Assembly (NCBI GenBank): GCA_008360955.1
Contig: LUCM01004159.1
Location: forward strand, 1 to 64,000
Length of the DNA stretch: 64,000 nt
DNA from: Fasciolopsis buskii
Taxonomy: Eukaryota; Platyhelminthes; Trematoda; Plagiorchiida; Fasciolidae
Reading direction: 5' to 3'
The position numbers were made by a program, and so were the translations under genes. Of the stretch, positions 61,105-64,000 are shown piece after piece. Each line of letters begins with the position of its first letter. Position 1 is the first letter of the stretch. The notes under the pieces are model-generated. The model did not search any database. It saw only the letters and a list, made by a program, of their open reading frames with translations, and was not told the DNA's origin.

Positions 61105-62887
61105 TCGCTCACGCATAATAGAGGTCACGAAACGAGTAATCATGAACAGAATGTGAAAACAATGGAAGCAAATACCGACGAGCGGCGACAATCATCAGGA
61201 ACATGCTAGAACTTCATGAATGGCGACCGGTAACGGTGTAACGACCAGTACCAAACCACACTGACCTAAAATCGTTAACAGTTGTCCTTGGTATGCCTTC
61301 TCTTTCAGTCTTGATCGTTCCCATTTATGAGCGGCATTCAAAGACAATAACCAAATGTAACAATTTCTTCCATAATGGTTTATTACAATTCGGTGAGAAA
61401 GAGCTAGTTAACCTGCGGCTCAAAGAGATCCATTTAACATTCGAGACAAAGCAGCTGATCACAGATGAGCGAAACGCCGGTAACAGGATTCACCGTAATT
61501 ACACTCGACAGTAACCCACACGATTTAGGAAAAAGACCCGATATTCCCAGAGCGGAAGCATTGGTTGAGACTTTCACGCTTCATAATCCCTCTAACATAT
61601 GCAACGAGAATAGTACAACAGAATGAGTATGAGTACACCTGAAAATCCTGTCTCAAACATTGTCCTAATAGGCCGGATGTGACGAGTCGGGCCAATAGAC
61701 TGTCATCTACACGATTTGCAATGAGAATGAACCGTTTTCAAGATCGCCAAATACAAAGACAAGATTAAAAATGAGAGAAAGAGGTTCATAAGCAATACAA
61801 GACCTTTGGTTTCACGACAAACCGTTTACACTGCCTTGTTATCTTGTGCATTCATGGATCGTGACATCGTTTGTGTCCCCAAATCGATCTCGAACCAAAG
61901 ACCGAATTTCCAGTTCCAGTTTGCACAACCCTTAATACTGCACCAAAATGAACTAGTTTTGGTTTCTACCACATAACACCGTCCTACTCAAAGGATAAAA
62001 AGATAAAAAGAAACAGTGAAAGGCCAATTGCAATGCAGAAAACCAAAGAATTGTGTAGAATAGGTAAGGTTTTGAATGTAGGAGCATCACTGATTGCAGC
62101 ACTGAACCATATCACCTATGGTCTCCAGTCACCGTTTGAGAGGACCTTCTGAATCCCAACTCGGGAGGCTAATTGAACTCATAAGGCTAGATGTTTATGT
62201 TCTTCATCTGGATTGATCAAACGCTACAATCGTATGGTTCTTCGTGATTTACCTTTCATGAGCCATTAAGCTAGATTAGGGACTAATCATTAAGCTACTT
62301 ATCCCAAGTTTGCACCACCTGTTAGACACAGCAAAGTGGGATAACAAATTGATTTTAACGAGACATGAATGCTGGAGTAGATCAGCTGTCCTGAAACGAG
62401 GCGCACTAGGGAGACCCATTCGATCTCGAATCCCGTCTCTCAGCAAACGAGCAACGGTTGTTTCATATTGGTTCAGACCATCGACTGTACCCATCAGAAT
62501 GAACTAGAGGTTCCGTCAACCCGTACGCAAGCTGGCAACTCCCTCCCCTCTTCGGTTGATCGACAGGTCCAGAAAGACCACAATGCAACCAAATACCAAA
62601 GGCTGTTTACAACATTGCCGGTCGCACAAGTCGCACTCCTAACTTTGGCCAGGCGCTGATATACACTAAGCTGATCATGTGTAACGGTGGGTATCCAAAA
62701 TGTACGACGCAAAGATGTTTAGACTGCAATAAGCTCTCTTACACAGCTTGCCTGCAAATTTTTCTCAACGCATTAGCAGAAAAGCTCGCAAGACCTCCTA
62801 AAAAATCGATGAGCACTGGTGGTGTATCAACAATGCCTCGAACTCTGCAGGACTACTGAGTATTCGCATGCCCGGCTCTGGAAACAA
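61105..62887. other. no supported gene; probable WAPL intron or upstream sequence
   Basis: Minus-strand frames at 62276-62494 and 62494-62712, and plus-strand ones over the same stretch, have repeat-like character but no family I can name. I found no N-terminal WAPL exons here. Confidence 0.35.
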
Positions 62888-64000
62888 GCTGAGGCGGCCT
62901 TTTTAGACTGGATCCCAGTCAACAGTCGCTTATGTGCCGTGAGACTGCAGGGATCAGTGGGTGTCCGGAAGGATAGTAGTGTTAAGCGCAGTTTATTTGT
63001 CGTCTCGTCATACATCCCCAAAAGACTGCAGCACTGGCATGCAAAACGATGAGTTTTATGATGACCTCATCATTCTTGTTCGGAAGAGCAAAGGCTCTGA
63101 CATTGTATTGGTAGTAGGTGATTTGAATGCACACGTTGGAAAACTTAGTGCATCGGAAGCCCGTTTAGGTGGGCGCTGTGACTTGCCTGCTCAGCGAACA
63201 GATAATGGGGAAAGACTTCTCCAATTCTTTGCGGACAATAACTGTTCTTGTCTAGTACGAACTTCCGACACAGTTCGCGTCGCATGGTGACATGAAGCTC
63301 TAACTCGATCGGTAATGTGAGTTAGATCGACCATATTGAAGTAAGCTACCGTTGGCGCGGTTCTGTTCAGAACTGTAGATCGTACTGGATCACGTACGTC
63401 GAGTCGAACCACGCGTTAGTTTTAGTGCGATTTTTGCGCCAGCTCTTAACGGCCATCGACGCAAGCCACAAACCCGGCTGGTCGTCGAACGTCTGTCTGA
63501 TTGGGCTGTTCGCAACCGTTATGAACAGAGACTCCCCGGCGAACTAGTAACTTCGACGAGCAGCAATGGAGACGATCAGTGGGGTCAAATGAAGCAGCTG
63601 ATACATTTGGCAGCAGGTTTCGCTTGTGGTGCTAGATCTAGCATTCATCAAAGACACTGGATCTCGCATGGGTTTCTGGGCCTCAAGGAGCGAAAACACC
63701 ATCTTCCTAACTAGAAGAAGATGAATGAGATACGTCGACAGTTGCAGTGCCAATTGGTCATAAGCTATAGGAATGACCGTGAAAACTGGCGAATTAGGGT
63801 AGCCCAAGAGATGGAAGTAGCGGCCGCTTCAGGTAACAGTCAAAGACTGTTTAAGCTTATACGCGCCAGCGGTGGGCGGCGAATTCCGGTTAGTGAAGTC
63901 GTGTGCGATAGGAATGGAGAACTCATCCATGGTAGACAACAAAGGTTGGACCGTTGAGCCGAACACTTCAAGGATCAGTTTAGCTGGCCACACACTAACG
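62888..64000 (+). mobile_element. family B element, 5'-truncated, running off the window
   Basis: It begins abruptly in the endonuclease (AEAAFLDWIPVNSRLCAVRL) and matches 55447-56559 at constant offset 7441, with no difference I noticed. It includes the same endonuclease frameshift near 63040, GDLNAHVGKLSASEARLGGR, and the linker at 63721-63957. The RT part lies past the window end. The 5' cut-off is typical of target-primed reverse transcription, but the perfect identity to a dead copy is not. Confidence 0.9.

Noticed and set aside
1..64000. CRISPR arrays, bacterial operons, phage or integron structures
   Set aside because: No regularly spaced direct repeats, no compact operons and no ribosome-binding-site pattern; the window is eukaryotic.

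Overview
This window looks like part of an animal genome, most likely a trematode (fluke). It has a sparse gene with many short exons and canonical GT-AG introns, many decayed RTE-type non-LTR retrotransposons, tRNA-like short repeats, microsatellites and about 43 percent GC by eye. The fluke assignment is an inference from repeat style and gene divergence. No marker in the window fixes the species.

The one gene I can identify firmly is the C-terminal part of WAPL, the cohesin-release factor, on the minus strand. Ten exons between 60458 and 30350 can be spliced by eye. Every junction keeps one reading frame, and together they give 2538 coding bases (845 residues plus stop). They cover the conserved WAPL helical domain through to the C-terminus. 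A further short exon near 61074-61104 fits the phase. The 5' part of the gene, which in other animals encodes the variable N-terminal region, lies beyond what I can recognise and probably beyond the window.

Layout. Positions 1-24000 are gene-poor: a GTAT microsatellite, two relics of one RTE family (here C; 2190-3590 plus strand, 8570-9480 minus strand), three tRNA-like elements, one convincing orphan exon (11308-11479, minus), and a copy of family A (21297-23270, plus). Positions 24600-28492 hold a near full-length but decayed family B element. The WAPL locus occupies about 30350-61104. Its larger introns contain copies of families A, B and C in both orientations. The window ends inside another family B copy.

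Several features are assembly artefacts rather than biology. A complete Nextera mate-pair junction adapter sits at 34840-34877, at the end of a 2.15 kb block that repeats 24270-26416 at a constant offset of 8422 bases. A 25-N gap at 45277-45301 is flanked by two versions of the same sequence, the left one full of single-base insertions like uncorrected long-read sequence. Three or four family B copies share an identical core, including the same stops and frameshift, while their flanks diverge. This suggests gene conversion, duplication of a dead copy, or consensus collapse in assembly. I did not find a new biological system. The best leads are the WAPL gene model with its acidic inserts, the RT-core deletion shared by several family B copies, a possible SELENOF-like exon inside a WAPL intron, and the unidentified exon at 11308-11479.
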